Position numbers and translations under genes: made by a program. This document shows, one piece after another, positions 42,817 through 51,730 of a DNA stretch of 64,000 bases; the stretch's first letter is position 1, and every line of letters begins with the position of its first letter. The notes beneath the pieces are model-generated. The model did no database searches. It saw nothing but the letters and a program-made list of their open reading frames with translations, and was not told the DNA's origin. The stretch is from Chelativorans salis. Lineage in GTDB: Bacteria; Pseudomonadota; Alphaproteobacteria; Rhizobiales; Rhizobiaceae. The stretch is from the NCBI RefSeq assembly GCF_025336525.1, contig NZ_JAOCZP010000004.1, positions 62,001 to 126,000 of the forward strand, given 5' to 3'.

Positions 42817-44256
42817 ATGTCTTTCGAGACGGCAAAGCTGAATGCATTCCCGGTTTTCATGCGCGTCGAGGGTCGCCGCGTCGTGATCGTCGGTGGCGGC
42901 GAGGAAGCGCTTGCCAAGGCGCGGCTGATGGCACAGTCGAGCGCGGCGATCGCTATCGTCGCCGAGGCACCCGAGCCTGCCCTTGCCGAATGGGCGGCTT
43001 CGGGCGGTGCAGAATTCCTGCGCGTGCCCTATGAGGCAGCCCTTCTTGACGGCGCCACCCTCGTTTTCGCAGCCACGGGCGACGAGGCGGCCGATCGCGC
43101 CGTCGTCACCGACGCTCGCGCCCGCTCCATCCCCGCCAATGCCGTGGACCGCCCGGAGCTATGCGATTTCTTCACGCCGGCTCTGGTCAACCGCGCCCCG
43201 GTGGCCGTCGCCATTGGCACGGAAGGCGCCGGCCCTGTTCTGGCGCAGATGATCCGCGCCCGTATCGACCGTATGCTTTCGCCCTCACTCGGCCGGCTCG
43301 CCACCCTTGCAGCCTCCTATCGCGAGGCAGTGGAGCGGCGTGTGGCCAAGGGCATTGCCCGCCGCCGCTTCTGGAAGGCGTTCTTCACCGGCAGCCCTGC
43401 CCGGGCCGTCGAGGCGGGAGACGTGCATTACGCGGCCTGGGCCACTGAGAGGCTTCTGCAGAACCAGGGCCTCGAGCCGGGTCATGTCGCGCTGGTGGGC
43501 GCCGGGCCGGGCGCAGAAGATCTTCTGACCCTGCGCGCCCAGCGCCTTCTGATGGAAGCCGACGTCATCGTGTACGATGCGCTGGTGCCGGAAGCCGTCA
43601 TCGCCATGGGCCGGCGCGACGCCGAACGCATCGCTGCCGGCAAGCGCAAAGGCTGCCATTCCAAGACGCAGGAAGAGATCAACGACCTTTTGGTGCGGCT
43701 TGCCCGCCAAGGCAAGCGTGTCGTGCGCCTGAAATCGGGTGACCCGCTGGTGTTTGGTCGTGCCGGCGAGGAGATGGCGGCGCTTCGCGAAGCCGACGTC
43801 CTCTACGAAGTCGTGCCGGGCGTCACCGCCGCACTCGCCGCTGCGGCCGATTTCGAGCTGCCGCTGACCTTGCGGGGCGTCGCCTCTTCTCTCGTCTTCA
43901 CCACCGGACATGACCTGAAGGGTGCGGCGCTGCCAGACTGGGCGAAGCTCGCCATCGATGGCGCCACCGTTGCCGTCTATATGGGCCGCTCGACCGCCGC
44001 CGAGGTGGCCGGCAGTCTGCAGGAGGCCGGGCTGTCGCCAGATACGGCCGTCGCCGTGGTGGAGAATGCCAGCCTCGGCGGTCGGCGCCTGTTCCACGGT
44101 ACGCTGTCCGATCTGCCGGCGCTCGCCGATCGCACGGACCTGACCGGCCCCGTGCTCACCATCATCGGAGATGCCGTCGCCGGCGCCAATTTCGCGCGTT
44201 CCGAGCCGCTTGCCGCGCGCGCTCATGCCCGCGCTAACGAGGAGAACAGGGGATGA
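42817..44256 (+). CDS. cysG: Siroheme synthase CysG
   Basis: A 479-residue trifunctional enzyme making siroheme from uroporphyrinogen III. The N-terminal dehydrogenase/ferrochelatase part covers about residues 1-210 (VFMRVEGRRVVIVGGGEEALAKARL). The C-terminal methyltransferase starts at HVALVGAGPGAEDLLTLRAQRLLMEADVIVYDALV, with the SAM-site LKSGDPLVFGRAGEE and PGVTAALAAAADFELPLT. AGGAG lies upstream of the ATG at 42817. Siroheme is the cofactor of CysI, encoded 330 bp downstream, and the genes overlap (ATGA) or are closely spaced, so this is one operon. Confidence 0.95.
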   Translation: MSFETAKLNAFPVFMRVEGRRVVIVGGGEEALAKARLMAQSSAAIAIVAEAPEPALAEWAASGGAEFLRVPYEAALLDGATLVFAATGDEAADRAVVTDARARSIPANAVDRPELCDFFTPALVNRAPVAVAIGTEGAGPVLAQMIRARIDRMLSPSLGRLATLAASYREAVERRVAKGIARRRFWKAFFTGSPARAVEAGDVHYAAWATERLLQNQGLEPGHVALVGAGPGAEDLLTLRAQRLLMEADVIVYDALVPEAVIAMGRRDAERIAAGKRKGCHSKTQEEINDLLVRLARQGKRVVRLKSGDPLVFGRAGEEMAALREADVLYEVVPGVTAALAAAADFELPLTLRGVASSLVFTTGHDLKGAALPDWAKLAIDGATVAVYMGRSTAAEVAGSLQEAGLSPDTAVAVVENASLGGRRLFHGTLSDLPALADRTDLTGPVLTIIGDAVAGANFARSEPLAARAHARANEENRG

Positions 44257-44561
44257 AGCTTCTGACGGCAAGCCGGCTGATCGACGGCGAGGTCGTCTGG
44301 CTGGCGGCGGATAACCACTGGGCCGAGGACATCGCCCATGCCGAGATCGCCCGCGACGAGGAGGCTGTCGAGCGCCTGGAACACGCTGGCCGCGAGGCCG
44401 CGGCGAGAAACGAAGTCGTCGACGTCAACCTCATCGATGTCGAGTTCGTCGACGGCGCCATCCGCCCTATCCGCCTGCGCGAGCGCATCCGCGCCGCGGG
44501 CCCCTCCATCCACCCCGATCTTGGCAAGCAGGCGCGCCGTGGCGTGCTTGCGCCGGTCTGA
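44253..44561 (+). CDS. DUF2849 protein of the sulfate assimilation operon
   Basis: A 102-residue protein of the DUF2849 family, nearly always found between cysG and cysI in alphaproteobacteria. The visible pattern is ASRLIDGEVVWLAADNHWAEDIAHAEIARDEEAVERLE, an antiparallel beta start followed by helices, and a C-terminal EFVDGAIRPIRLRERIRAAGPSIHPDLGKQ. There are no Cys residues. Its role is not known; a place in siroheme handover or sulfite reductase assembly is plausible from context only. The start overlaps cysG by 4 bp. Confidence 0.85.
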   Translation: MKLLTASRLIDGEVVWLAADNHWAEDIAHAEIARDEEAVERLEHAGREAAARNEVVDVNLIDVEFVDGAIRPIRLRERIRAAGPSIHPDLGKQARRGVLAPV

Positions 44562-44579
44562 AGAACGTCAGGGAAGACC

Positions 44580-46250
44580 ATGTACCGTTACGACGAGTTC
44601 GACCACGCCTTCGTCAAGGCCCGTGTCTCCGAGTTCCGCGACCAGGTGGAACGGCGGCTTTCCGGTGAGCTTACGGAAGACCAGTTCAAGCCGTTGCGGC
44701 TGATGAACGGCGTCTACCTTCAGCTCCACGCCTACATGCTGCGGATCGCCATCCCCTATGGCACGCTGTCGTCACGCCAGATGCGCATGCTGGCCCATAT
44801 TGCCCGCACCTACGACAAGGGCTACGGCCACTTCACCACGCGGCAGAACCTGCAGTTCCACTGGCCGGCGCTCAAGGATATTCCGCAGATCCTGGAAGAC
44901 CTCGCCACCGTCGAGATGCACGCCATCCAGACCAGCGGCAACTGCATCCGCAACGTCACGGCCGACCATTTCGCCGGCGCGGCCGCCGACGAGGTGGCCG
45001 ACCCGCGCCCTTATGCCGAAATCCTGCGGCAGTGGTCGTCGTTGCATCCGGAGTTCTCCTACCTCCCGCGCAAGTTCAAGATCGCTGTGACGGGGGCAGA
45101 GCGTGACCGTGCGGCGGTTCAGGTGCATGACATCGGCCTGCACTTGCGGAAGGATGCTTCGGGCCGGCTTGGCTTCACGGTCTATGTCGGCGGCGGGCTC
45201 GGCCGCACGCCCATGATCGGCAAGAAAATCCGTGATTTCCTGCCGGAAGAGGATCTCCTGTCATACACGACGGCGATCCTGCGCGTGTACAACCTCCACG
45301 GTCGCCGCGACAACAAGTACAAGGCGCGCATCAAGATCCTGGTGCACGAGACGGGCACCGAGGAACTGGCCACCCAGGTGGAGAAGGAATTCGAGGCGCT
45401 GAAGGAAAGCGAGCTGAAGCTGCCAGCGGCAGACATCAAGGCCATCGACGCTTACTTCGCGCCGCCCGCCCTGCCCGCTCGCCCTGAGGGCGATGCGGCA
45501 CTCAAGGCTGCGACGGCCGCCAACGGCGGCTTCGCCGACTGGCTGCGGCGCAACCTCAACACGCACAAGAACCCCGACTATGCTTCCGTCACCATTTCGC
45601 TGAAGGGCATTGGCGAGGTGCCTGGCGATGCTTCGGCCGACCAGATGGACGCCGTGGCCGACCTCGCCGAGCGCTACGGCTTCGACGAGATCCGCGTCAG
45701 CCACGAGCAGAACCTCATTCTGCCGCACGTTGCACGCGCCGACCTGAAGGCTGTCTTCGACCGGCTGGTGGAGATCGGTCTTGCCACCTCGAACGCCGGC
45801 CTCGTCACCGACATCATCGCCTGCCCCGGCCTCGACTACTGCGCGCTGGCAAACGCTCGATCGATTCCAGTGGCCCAGGAGATTTCCATCCGCTTCGCGC
45901 AGCAGGCGCGGCAGGAGGAGGTCGGCGATCTCAAGATCAAGATATCCGGCTGCATCAATGCCTGCGGCCACCACCATGTTGGCCATATCGGCATTCTCGG
46001 CGTCGAGAAGAAGGGCGCGGAGCTTTATCAGGTCACGCTCGGTGGCTCCGGCGACGAGAACACCTCCATCGGTGAGATCGTCGGCCGCGGCTTCGGACCG
46101 GATGAGATCGTCGACGCGGTGGAAACCATCGTCGAGACCTATCTGGCGCATCGCCAGGACAAGAATGAACCGTTCCTCGCTGCCTATCGCCGGCTTGGTT
46201 CCGCACCTTTCAAGGAGGCTCTTTATGGGCGCGAAGCCAAGGCAGCTTGA
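44580..46250 (+). CDS. cysI: Sulfite reductase hemoprotein (nitrite/sulfite reductase family)
   Basis: A 556-residue reductase that takes sulfite to sulfide with six electrons. The two repeats of the nitrite/sulfite reductase fold are present (YGTLSSRQMRMLAHIARTYDKGYGHFTTRQNLQ in the first; QNLILPHVARADLKAVFDRL in the second). The siroheme/4Fe-4S ligands are CPGLDYCALANARSI and SGCINACGHHHVGHIG, giving the four Cys pattern. The protein is of the single-subunit type common in rhizobia; the electron donor reductase is not beside it. The last 26 bp overlap the start of cysH. Confidence 0.94.
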   Translation: MYRYDEFDHAFVKARVSEFRDQVERRLSGELTEDQFKPLRLMNGVYLQLHAYMLRIAIPYGTLSSRQMRMLAHIARTYDKGYGHFTTRQNLQFHWPALKDIPQILEDLATVEMHAIQTSGNCIRNVTADHFAGAAADEVADPRPYAEILRQWSSLHPEFSYLPRKFKIAVTGAERDRAAVQVHDIGLHLRKDASGRLGFTVYVGGGLGRTPMIGKKIRDFLPEEDLLSYTTAILRVYNLHGRRDNKYKARIKILVHETGTEELATQVEKEFEALKESELKLPAADIKAIDAYFAPPALPARPEGDAALKAATAANGGFADWLRRNLNTHKNPDYASVTISLKGIGEVPGDASADQMDAVADLAERYGFDEIRVSHEQNLILPHVARADLKAVFDRLVEIGLATSNAGLVTDIIACPGLDYCALANARSIPVAQEISIRFAQQARQEEVGDLKIKISGCINACGHHHVGHIGILGVEKKGAELYQVTLGGSGDENTSIGEIVGRGFGPDEIVDAVETIVETYLAHRQDKNEPFLAAYRRLGSAPFKEALYGREAKAA

Positions 46251-46977
46251 GCGCGAGATGGACGCGCTGGAGGTTGCGGCGTCGCTTGAGGAGCGCTTCG
46301 GCCACCTCGATGCCGAGGCGATCATCAAGGTCGCCGTCGATCGCTTCCGCAGCGCTGGCGGGATTGCCACCGTCTCCTCATTCGGAGCGGATTCGGCGGT
46401 TCTGCTGCACATGGTTGCACGTCTCGACAACAGCCTTCCGGTGCTGTTCCTCGACACGGGTCAGCATTTCGGAGAAACGCTGGAATACCGCGATCAGCTG
46501 GCTGACGATCTGGGCCTGAAGAACCTGCGTATCCTGCACCCTCGGTCCGAGGCGCTTGCAGCAACGGACCCGGACGGCATCTTGCACAAGTCGAACACGG
46601 ACCTGTGCTGCGAGATCCGCAAGGTGGAGCCCATGGCGCGTGCGGTCGAACCCTATGCCGGCTGGTTCACCGGCCGCAAGCGCCACCAGGCCGACACGCG
46701 CGCCGCGATGCCGGTGTTCGAGGCTGTTGGTCCACGCATCCGTATCAACCCGCTCGCGCGCTGGACCACCGCCGACCAGGCCGCCTATATGCGCGCCCAT
46801 GACCTTCGGGAGAATCCGCTGGTCGCCTATGGCTACCTGTCCATCGGCTGCTTCCCCTGCACAGAGCCCGTGAAGCCCGGCGAAGACGACCGCAGTGGCC
46901 GCTGGGCCGGCACGAGCAAGACCGAGTGCGGCATACACCTGCCGGGGTTCGAGGCCCTCACCTCCTCCGCTGCTTAG
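46225..46977 (+). CDS. cysH: Phosphoadenylyl/adenylyl-sulfate reductase (4Fe-4S, APS type)
   Basis: A 250-residue reductase that makes sulfite from an activated sulfate. The PP-loop-like SSFGADSAVLLHMVA motif and the C-terminal ECGIHLPG with the catalytic Cys are present. Two Cys pairs, TDLCCEIRK and GCFPCTEP, form the 4Fe-4S site found in APS-type reductases but not in PAPS-type enzymes such as the E. coli CysH, so the substrate is probably APS. AAGGAGG precedes the ATG at 46225, which lies inside the end of cysI. Confidence 0.94.
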   Translation: MGAKPRQLEREMDALEVAASLEERFGHLDAEAIIKVAVDRFRSAGGIATVSSFGADSAVLLHMVARLDNSLPVLFLDTGQHFGETLEYRDQLADDLGLKNLRILHPRSEALAATDPDGILHKSNTDLCCEIRKVEPMARAVEPYAGWFTGRKRHQADTRAAMPVFEAVGPRIRINPLARWTTADQAAYMRAHDLRENPLVAYGYLSIGCFPCTEPVKPGEDDRSGRWAGTSKTECGIHLPGFEALTSSAA

Positions 46978-46987
46978 GAATGTGACG

Positions 46988-47518
46988 ATGAGTGCAAGTG
47001 AAACGATAGCGACCGCCAGGCTGTGGACCGCGGAGGGCTTCCGCGACAACGATTGGAAGCGCATCGAGGACGTTGAGGCACTACCGGGCGAAGGCAAGCT
47101 GATCCTGCCGCTGGAGGCTTTCCTGGCACTCGATCCGGCGGCGAGGGAAGCTGCGCTCCCGCGTCTCGGCGTCGAGGTGCTGCCGGGCGAGACGGTCGAT
47201 CCGCTCTTGCCCTTCCTCGACCGGCTGCCGCTGGTGGCGCTGGCCTTTCCGGCCTTCAACGACGGGCGCAGCTATTCCAAGGCAGAGCTCCTGCGCTCAC
47301 GTCACGGCTATCGCGGCGAACTGCGAGCCACGGGCGATGTATTGATCGACCAGATCCCGCATATGCTGCGCTGCGGCTTCTCGAGCTTCGAGGTGACGAA
47401 CCAGACCGCGCTTGCGCGTCTCGAAGCCGGCCGGCGTGGCGGTATTCCGCTTTACTACCAGCCCACCGCCACCGCTTCTCGGCCTGGCAAATATGCCTGG
47501 CGCCGGCTGGCTGGCTGA
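46988..47518 (+). CDS. DUF934 protein of the sulfate assimilation operon
   Basis: A 176-residue protein of the DUF934 family, conserved at the end of cysIH operons. Signatures are [61 protein letters not shown] and [21 protein letters not shown]. It has been proposed as a small subunit or an assembly factor for sulfite reductase, but its biochemistry is not settled. The ATG at 46988 follows cysH by 10 bp. No terminator is obvious after it. Confidence 0.85.
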   Translation: MSASETIATARLWTAEGFRDNDWKRIEDVEALPGEGKLILPLEAFLALDPAAREAALPRLGVEVLPGETVDPLLPFLDRLPLVALAFPAFNDGRSYSKAELLRSRHGYRGELRATGDVLIDQIPHMLRCGFSSFEVTNQTALARLEAGRRGGIPLYYQPTATASRPGKYAWRRLAG

Positions 47519-47589
47519 GCTCAGCCCTGCAATTCGCTCCCTTTCGCACTATATTTTGCCGCAAGGGGTGCATCTGGCGTGAATATGGG

Positions 47590-47595
47590 TATAAT
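47590..47595 (+). promoter_or_regulatory. TATAAT -10 box of the rpsU promoter
   Basis: A perfect TATAAT at 47590-47595 lies 112 bp upstream of rpsU. No good -35 hexamer sits at the usual distance (GGTGCA at 17 bp), so the assignment is moderate. Confidence 0.4.
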
Positions 47596-47620
47596 TCGCG
47601 CCTCTCCGAGTCGTCCGTAC

Positions 47621-47660
47621 TGGCGGCTTTAGATGCCGCCATCGCGCCCGCTTGCGGCGC
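47621..47660 (+). other. Two hairpins in the rpsU leader
   Basis: TGGCGGC-TTTAGAT-GCCGCCA (47621-47641) is a perfect 7-bp stem, and GCGCC-CGCTTGC-GGCGC (47644-47660) a 5-bp stem directly after it. They lie between the -10 box and the start codon of rpsU, in a leader of about 105 bases. No T-tract follows, so they are not terminators; they may regulate translation or RNA stability. Confidence 0.5.
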
Positions 47661-47706
47661 CGATCAGGTTCGGCCCTCGAAACGCCAACTGAAAGAAGGA
47701 AGAACA

Positions 47707-47937
47707 TTGCAGGTTATTGTTCGCGACAACAATGTCGACCAAGCCCTCAAAGTGCTGAAGAAGAAGATGCAGCGCGAGGGCGTTTTCCGCGAGATGAAGT
47801 CTCGCCGCTCTTATGAGAAGCCCTCGGAAAAGCGAGCGCGTCAGCGCGCCGAGGCCATCCGCCGCGCCCGTAAGCTGGCGCGCAAGCAGGCCCAGCGCGA
47901 AGGTCTTCTGCCCGCCAAGAAGAGGCGCGCCGCGTAA
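47707..47937 (+). CDS. rpsU: 30S ribosomal protein S21
   Basis: A 76-residue basic ribosomal protein that sits near the anti-Shine-Dalgarno end of 16S r[36 protein letters not shown] is the classic S21 start, followed by the Arg/Lys-rich tail [24 protein letters not shown]. The start is TTG at 47707, eight bases after GAAGGAAG, since no ATG is available before the conserved residues. Use of TTG may keep expression low. A 105-base leader with two hairpins precedes it. Confidence 0.95.
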   Translation: MQVIVRDNNVDQALKVLKKKMQREGVFREMKSRRSYEKPSEKRARQRAEAIRRARKLARKQAQREGLLPAKKRRAA

Positions 47938-47953
47938 GCACCGTGCGCTGCAG

Positions 47954-47986
47954 CGGCAGCCTGCTCGGGTCTATCTGCTGCTGCCG
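47954..47986 (+). terminator. Possible weak terminator of rpsU
   Basis: CGGCAGC at 47954-47960 pairs with GCTGCCG at 47980-47986 across a 19-base loop. The tail AAATTTCCTTGTTTG has only a loose run of T residues. Confidence 0.35.
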
Positions 47987-48006
47987 AAATTTCCTTGTTT
48001 GACAGG

Positions 48007-48249
48007 TTAGCGCGTGCCGGGCTTCCGCCCGGTACCATGGTGCTTGCCTCGGCGCTTTGGCGCCTTCGCGCCCTCCTCTGCTCGATGCAGCCTGCCGAGA
48101 GATTGCAGAAGCAGCGTCGGCAGCTCCCGGTCCAGTTCGAATCCCGGCAGATGGCGGAGAAACCGCAGATTCTCGGCAGTGTGAATTTGCTGGAGGATCA
48201 GCCTTGCTGCCTCCGATGCATCTGCCTTCTTGTGGTTGCTCGGAGGCAT
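48007..48249 (-). CDS. Small hypothetical protein
   Basis: An 80-residue protein read on the reverse strand. The core KADASEAARLILQQIHTAENLRFLRHLPGFELD looks like real protein and recalls short uncharacterised rhizobial proteins; the tail is very basic (KAPKRRGKHHGTGRKPGTR). The ATG at 48249 is chosen because GAGG lies five bases upstream; the frame continues to another ATG at 48294 and a TTG at 48333. The acidic-to-basic layout could fit an RNA- or ribosome-associated role, which is speculation. It converges on rpsU. Confidence 0.5.
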   Translation of the reverse strand: MPPSNHKKADASEAARLILQQIHTAENLRFLRHLPGFELDRELPTLLLQSLGRLHRAEEGAKAPKRRGKHHGTGRKPGTR

Positions 48250-48619
48250 CACGTCCTCGTGCAATTCTATTCTTCTGGATCGGATCACTTTCATGGAATC
48301 GACGATTCGACCCAACCCTGTGCTTTGTCGCAATTCCGGAGCTGTTTTCCGCTTTTCCTGGAATTGCTCTAGCCTAATAGTAACACCAGGCGGCGAAAAT
48401 CGTTCCGAAACAAAGGGGTAAGCTGAGGCAGTCGACGTATAAGGTTAAAAATTAGCTAAAATTCGAATGGCTGACGGCGCTTGCACCGCTTGAGGCCAGC
48501 CCCTCCTTCTTTGTCAACTTTTAGTTAATTACGCTTATAACCGGTCTGTTAACCGTAATTTGACGTTTCCAAGACCATTGTTCCCCGGGGTAGCGGTTTC
48601 CGCGTGAATGGGGCAAGCA
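48250..48619. other. 370-bp gap upstream of the Cpa pilus genes
   Basis: No gene is seen. The half nearest cpaB is AT-rich and holds two near-matches to the CtrA box TTAA-N7-TTAA, each with one wrong base: TTAA/CTAA at 48445-48459 and TTAA/TATA at 48525-48539. It presumably contains the cpa promoter. No flp/pilA-like small gene is present. Confidence 0.5.
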
Positions 48620-49429
48620 ATGAACAAATCCCGCATCGTCATATTGGGCGTGGCCGTCGTCGCGGCTATTGGCGCGGGTTACATGGCCAAGAACCTGACA
48701 GCCCCGACCCAACAGGTGGTTGTCAATACGGCGCCCGAGCCGCAAATCGACCTCGTCGACGTTATGGTGACTGCGCAAGACGTAACGATGGGCGAGATGC
48801 TGGGCAATGCCGTGCGCTGGCAGGCTTGGCCGACCGACGCCTTGAATGACAATTTCATCACCCGAATCAAAGAACCGGACGCCGTGGAGAACCTGCGCAA
48901 CTCGGTCGCGCGGCTGAACCTCTATGCCGGCGAGCCCATCAGGCGCAGCAGGCTCATCGGCGAAGGCCAGAGCTTTATGGCGGCGATCCTGCCGCCGGGG
49001 AAGCGGGCCGTGGCCACCCAAATTGCCGCCGACACCTCGGCTGGCGGCTTCATCCTGCCTAACGACCGGGTCGACGTCATCATGACGCGGCGCTCCCAGG
49101 ATGCCTCGGCCGCTGGCGGTTTCGTCACCGAAACGATCCTTGAGAATATTCGCGTTCTGGCAATCGATCAGACCATTCAGGAGGACGAGGAGGGGCGTCG
49201 CGTCAAGGTCGGCGAGACGGCCACGCTCGAGCTCTCGCCCGAGCAGGCGGAGGTCATCACTGTCGCCCAGCAGATGGCTGACCGCCTTACGCTCGCACTG
49301 CGCTCTGTCGCCGATGCCGATGAGAACATCGGCGATAACGGGCTTTACCTCGTCAACGGGCTGGGCCGAGGCAACACCGTGCGCCTGATAAGGTCGGGTG
49401 AAGTGTCCGTCGTAGGTACGCGCAAATGA
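48620..49429 (+). CDS. cpaB: Flp pilus assembly protein CpaB (RcpC)
   Basis: A 269-residue periplasmic protein of Tad/Flp pilus assembly with one N-terminal membrane anchor (RIVILGVAVVAAIGAGYMA). The SAF-like domain shows VTAQDVTMGEML, and the RcpC/CpaB domain shows PPGKRAVATQIAADTSAGGFILPNDRVDVIMTRR. CpaB is thought to gate or stabilise the secretin. The ATG at 48620 is preferred to one four codons earlier because GGGGCAAG is spaced well before it. The stop overlaps cpaC (ATGA). Confidence 0.93.
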   Translation: MNKSRIVILGVAVVAAIGAGYMAKNLTAPTQQVVVNTAPEPQIDLVDVMVTAQDVTMGEMLGNAVRWQAWPTDALNDNFITRIKEPDAVENLRNSVARLNLYAGEPIRRSRLIGEGQSFMAAILPPGKRAVATQIAADTSAGGFILPNDRVDVIMTRRSQDASAAGGFVTETILENIRVLAIDQTIQEDEEGRRVKVGETATLELSPEQAEVITVAQQMADRLTLALRSVADADENIGDNGLYLVNGLGRGNTVRLIRSGEVSVVGTRK

Positions 49430-51003
49430 GCAGGAGCGAGACCATGCCTATCAGCATCGACCGGCGGGCCGCGAAAGGCAGCATTCGGCTGTCCGCCGTC
49501 CTTGCAACACTCGCCTGGGCGCTGTTGCCCGCCACGATGCCCACTTTCGTTTCTACCGCAGCCGCGCAAACCACGATAGGCGTCGACGGCACGCGCGCTA
49601 CACAGCGTGTCAAGCTCGGCCTCAACAAATCTCTGGTCGTCGACCTGCCGCACGACGCTTACGACATTCTTGTCGCCAACCCCGCCGTCGCCGACGCCAT
49701 CACCCGCACGGCACGGCGCATCTATCTGTTCGGCAAGCAAGTGGGAGAGACGAACATCTTCGTTTTCGGTCCGAATGGTGAGCAAATTGCCAGCCTCGAC
49801 GTCGCTGTCGAGCGCGATGTCGCCGGCCTCGAAGACTATCTGAAGCGTTACATTCCCAATTCCGACATCACCGTCGAACTCATCAATGACAACGTGGTGC
49901 TCACCGGAACGGTGGAGACACCGCTCGATGCCTCGCGCGCCGCGCAGCTTGCGCAGATCTTCGTCACCGGCGGCGAGGCGACCACGGGTCAGTACTCGCA
50001 GACGGCCGCCGCGCCGACGGATGGCGGCGGCGTGACTATTAACAACCCGGACCGCCAGCGTCAGCAGAGCCAGATCGTCAATATGCTGCAGATCGTCGGC
50101 GAGGATCAGGTGACGCTGAAGGTCACCGTTGCCGAGGTCAGCCGCTCGGTAATGAAGCAGCTCGGCGTGAACATGATTGGCTCCGGCAATGTCGATGGGA
50201 TAAGCTGGGGTGCCATCAGCGAAAACTCCTACGGCCTTGGAAAACCCCTTTCTTCGTCTGGCTTGTCGCTCGCCGGATCGACGCTCGCCGGATATCTTAA
50301 TGCCATGGAACAGTCGGGCGTCATGAAGACGCTTGCGGAACCGACACTTACGGCGGTTTCCGGCGAAAAGGCCACATTCAAGGTAGGTGGGGAATTCAAT
50401 CTCGTGACGGGACGGTCCAGCGCTGTCTCCGAAGACAACCGGGAAGGCCAATTAACCTACGACATAGAGCGTTTGGAATATGGCATCGGACTTGAATTCC
50501 AGCCGACCGTCCTTTCGCCGGGCCGCATCAGCCTGAAAATGAGAACCTCCGTCTCCGAGCCGACCACGCAGGGATCGGCTACGCTTGAAGGCTCGGTGTC
50601 CCAGAGGCTTCCGGGAATGGCGATGCTTTCCATCCGCAGGCGTCTCGCCGACACCACGGTCGAGCTTCCCTCCGGCGGCTCGATGATGATCGCCGGCCTC
50701 GTGCAAGACGACGTGCGCCAGGCCATAAACGGCCTGCCCGGCCTGTCGAAGATCCCAGTTCTCGGTACCCTCTTCCGCAGCCGCGATTTCGTGCGCAACG
50801 AGACTGAGCTGGTCATCATCGTGACGCCCTATCTGGCGCGGCCGACGGCGCGCACGGCGCTTGCGAAGCCCGACGACAATTTCAACCCGCCCAGCGACGG
50901 CGCGGGCATCTTCCTCGGCCGCGTCAACCGCGTTTACGGAATGAAGAAGACCAATCTGCCCGACGGCCGCTACCACGGCGTCGTCGGCTACATCTACAAG
51001 TAA
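49426..51003 (+). CDS. cpaC: Pilus assembly secretin CpaC (RcpA)
   Basis: A 525-residue outer-membrane secretin of the Tad pilus. A signal segment at about residues 20-45 (SAVLATLAWALLPATMPTFVSTAAAQ) is followed by the pilus/BON-type N-terminal domain (LNKSLVVDLPHDAYDILVANPAVADA), and the secretin domain from about residue 220 (LKVTVAEVSRSVMKQLGVN) with MKTLAEPTLTAVSGEKATFKVGGE and SGGSMMIAGLVQDDVRQAINGLPGLSKIPVLGTLFRS. It forms the channel through which pilin filaments leave. The start overlaps the cpaB stop. Confidence 0.94.
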   Translation: MSRSETMPISIDRRAAKGSIRLSAVLATLAWALLPATMPTFVSTAAAQTTIGVDGTRATQRVKLGLNKSLVVDLPHDAYDILVANPAVADAITRTARRIYLFGKQVGETNIFVFGPNGEQIASLDVAVERDVAGLEDYLKRYIPNSDITVELINDNVVLTGTVETPLDASRAAQLAQIFVTGGEATTGQYSQTAAAPTDGGGVTINNPDRQRQQSQIVNMLQIVGEDQVTLKVTVAEVSRSVMKQLGVNMIGSGNVDGISWGAISENSYGLGKPLSSSGLSLAGSTLAGYLNAMEQSGVMKTLAEPTLTAVSGEKATFKVGGEFNLVTGRSSAVSEDNREGQLTYDIERLEYGIGLEFQPTVLSPGRISLKMRTSVSEPTTQGSATLEGSVSQRLPGMAMLSIRRRLADTTVELPSGGSMMIAGLVQDDVRQAINGLPGLSKIPVLGTLFRSRDFVRNETELVIIVTPYLARPTARTALAKPDDNFNPPSDGAGIFLGRVNRVYGMKKTNLPDGRYHGVVGYIYK

Positions 51004-51019
51004 TCGGAGGCCGGCTGCC

Positions 51020-51706
51020 ATGTTCGATTTGCGGGTCAAGAGGGGACTTTTGCCGCTGGTAGCCATTGCCGTTGCCGGCGTGCTTTCGGGCTGCACCAAC
51101 CGCGATTCCGTCGTTGTGGGCGCGGTGCCGGATGACTATCGCACCAGGCACCCCATCGTGATCGAAGAAAAAAACGAGGTGCTGGATCTTCCCGTCGGCG
51201 CTTCCTCCCACCGCATGACCTGGCACCAGAAAGCGGCGCTCGGCGGGTTCCTCGACCGCTACGAGGACAGCGGCGGCGCCGTGGTGACAATGCAGATTCC
51301 TGAAGGCGCGGCCAATTCCGCCGCTGCACACAGCGTCTCCAACGACTTTGCAGCCCTTCTGCACAGATACGGCGTACCGAAGGGGTATGTTCACATCCTG
51401 GCTTACCAGGCCAGGCCGGAAGATACTCCGCCGATACGACTTTCCTATCCGGTGGTGAAAGCCGCTGTCGGCCCGTGCGGACGCTGGCCGGAAGACCTGA
51501 TGGACACCACGGAGAACCGAAACTACGCCAACTTCGGCTGCTCCTACCAGAACAACCTGGCCGCGCAGGTGGCCAATCCGGCCGATATCCTCGGCCCCCG
51601 CAAGATGACGCCGATCGATGCGGAAAACAGAGATTCGGCCATCGGCGACTATAAGGCACGCGAAGTGGACGACGATTTCCGAGCGCGATCGGAAGTCGAC
51701 TACTAA
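51020..51706 (+). CDS. cpaD: Pilus assembly lipoprotein CpaD
   Basis: A 228-residue protein with a lipoprotein signal ending in LSGC (MFDLRVKRGLLPLVAIAVAGVLSGCTNRDS), so the mature protein is lipid-anchored. The CpaD domain follows (DDYRTRHPIVIEEKNEVLDLPVG, MQIPEGAANSAAAHSVSNDFAALL, and GCSYQNNLAAQVANPADILGPR). It likely pilots or stabilises the CpaC secretin in the outer membrane. It lies 16 bp after cpaC. Confidence 0.92.
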   Translation: MFDLRVKRGLLPLVAIAVAGVLSGCTNRDSVVVGAVPDDYRTRHPIVIEEKNEVLDLPVGASSHRMTWHQKAALGGFLDRYEDSGGAVVTMQIPEGAANSAAAHSVSNDFAALLHRYGVPKGYVHILAYQARPEDTPPIRLSYPVVKAAVGPCGRWPEDLMDTTENRNYANFGCSYQNNLAAQVANPADILGPRKMTPIDAENRDSAIGDYKAREVDDDFRARSEVDY

Positions 51707-51730
51707 TCGCCTAATCGAGGGCCCACGAAT

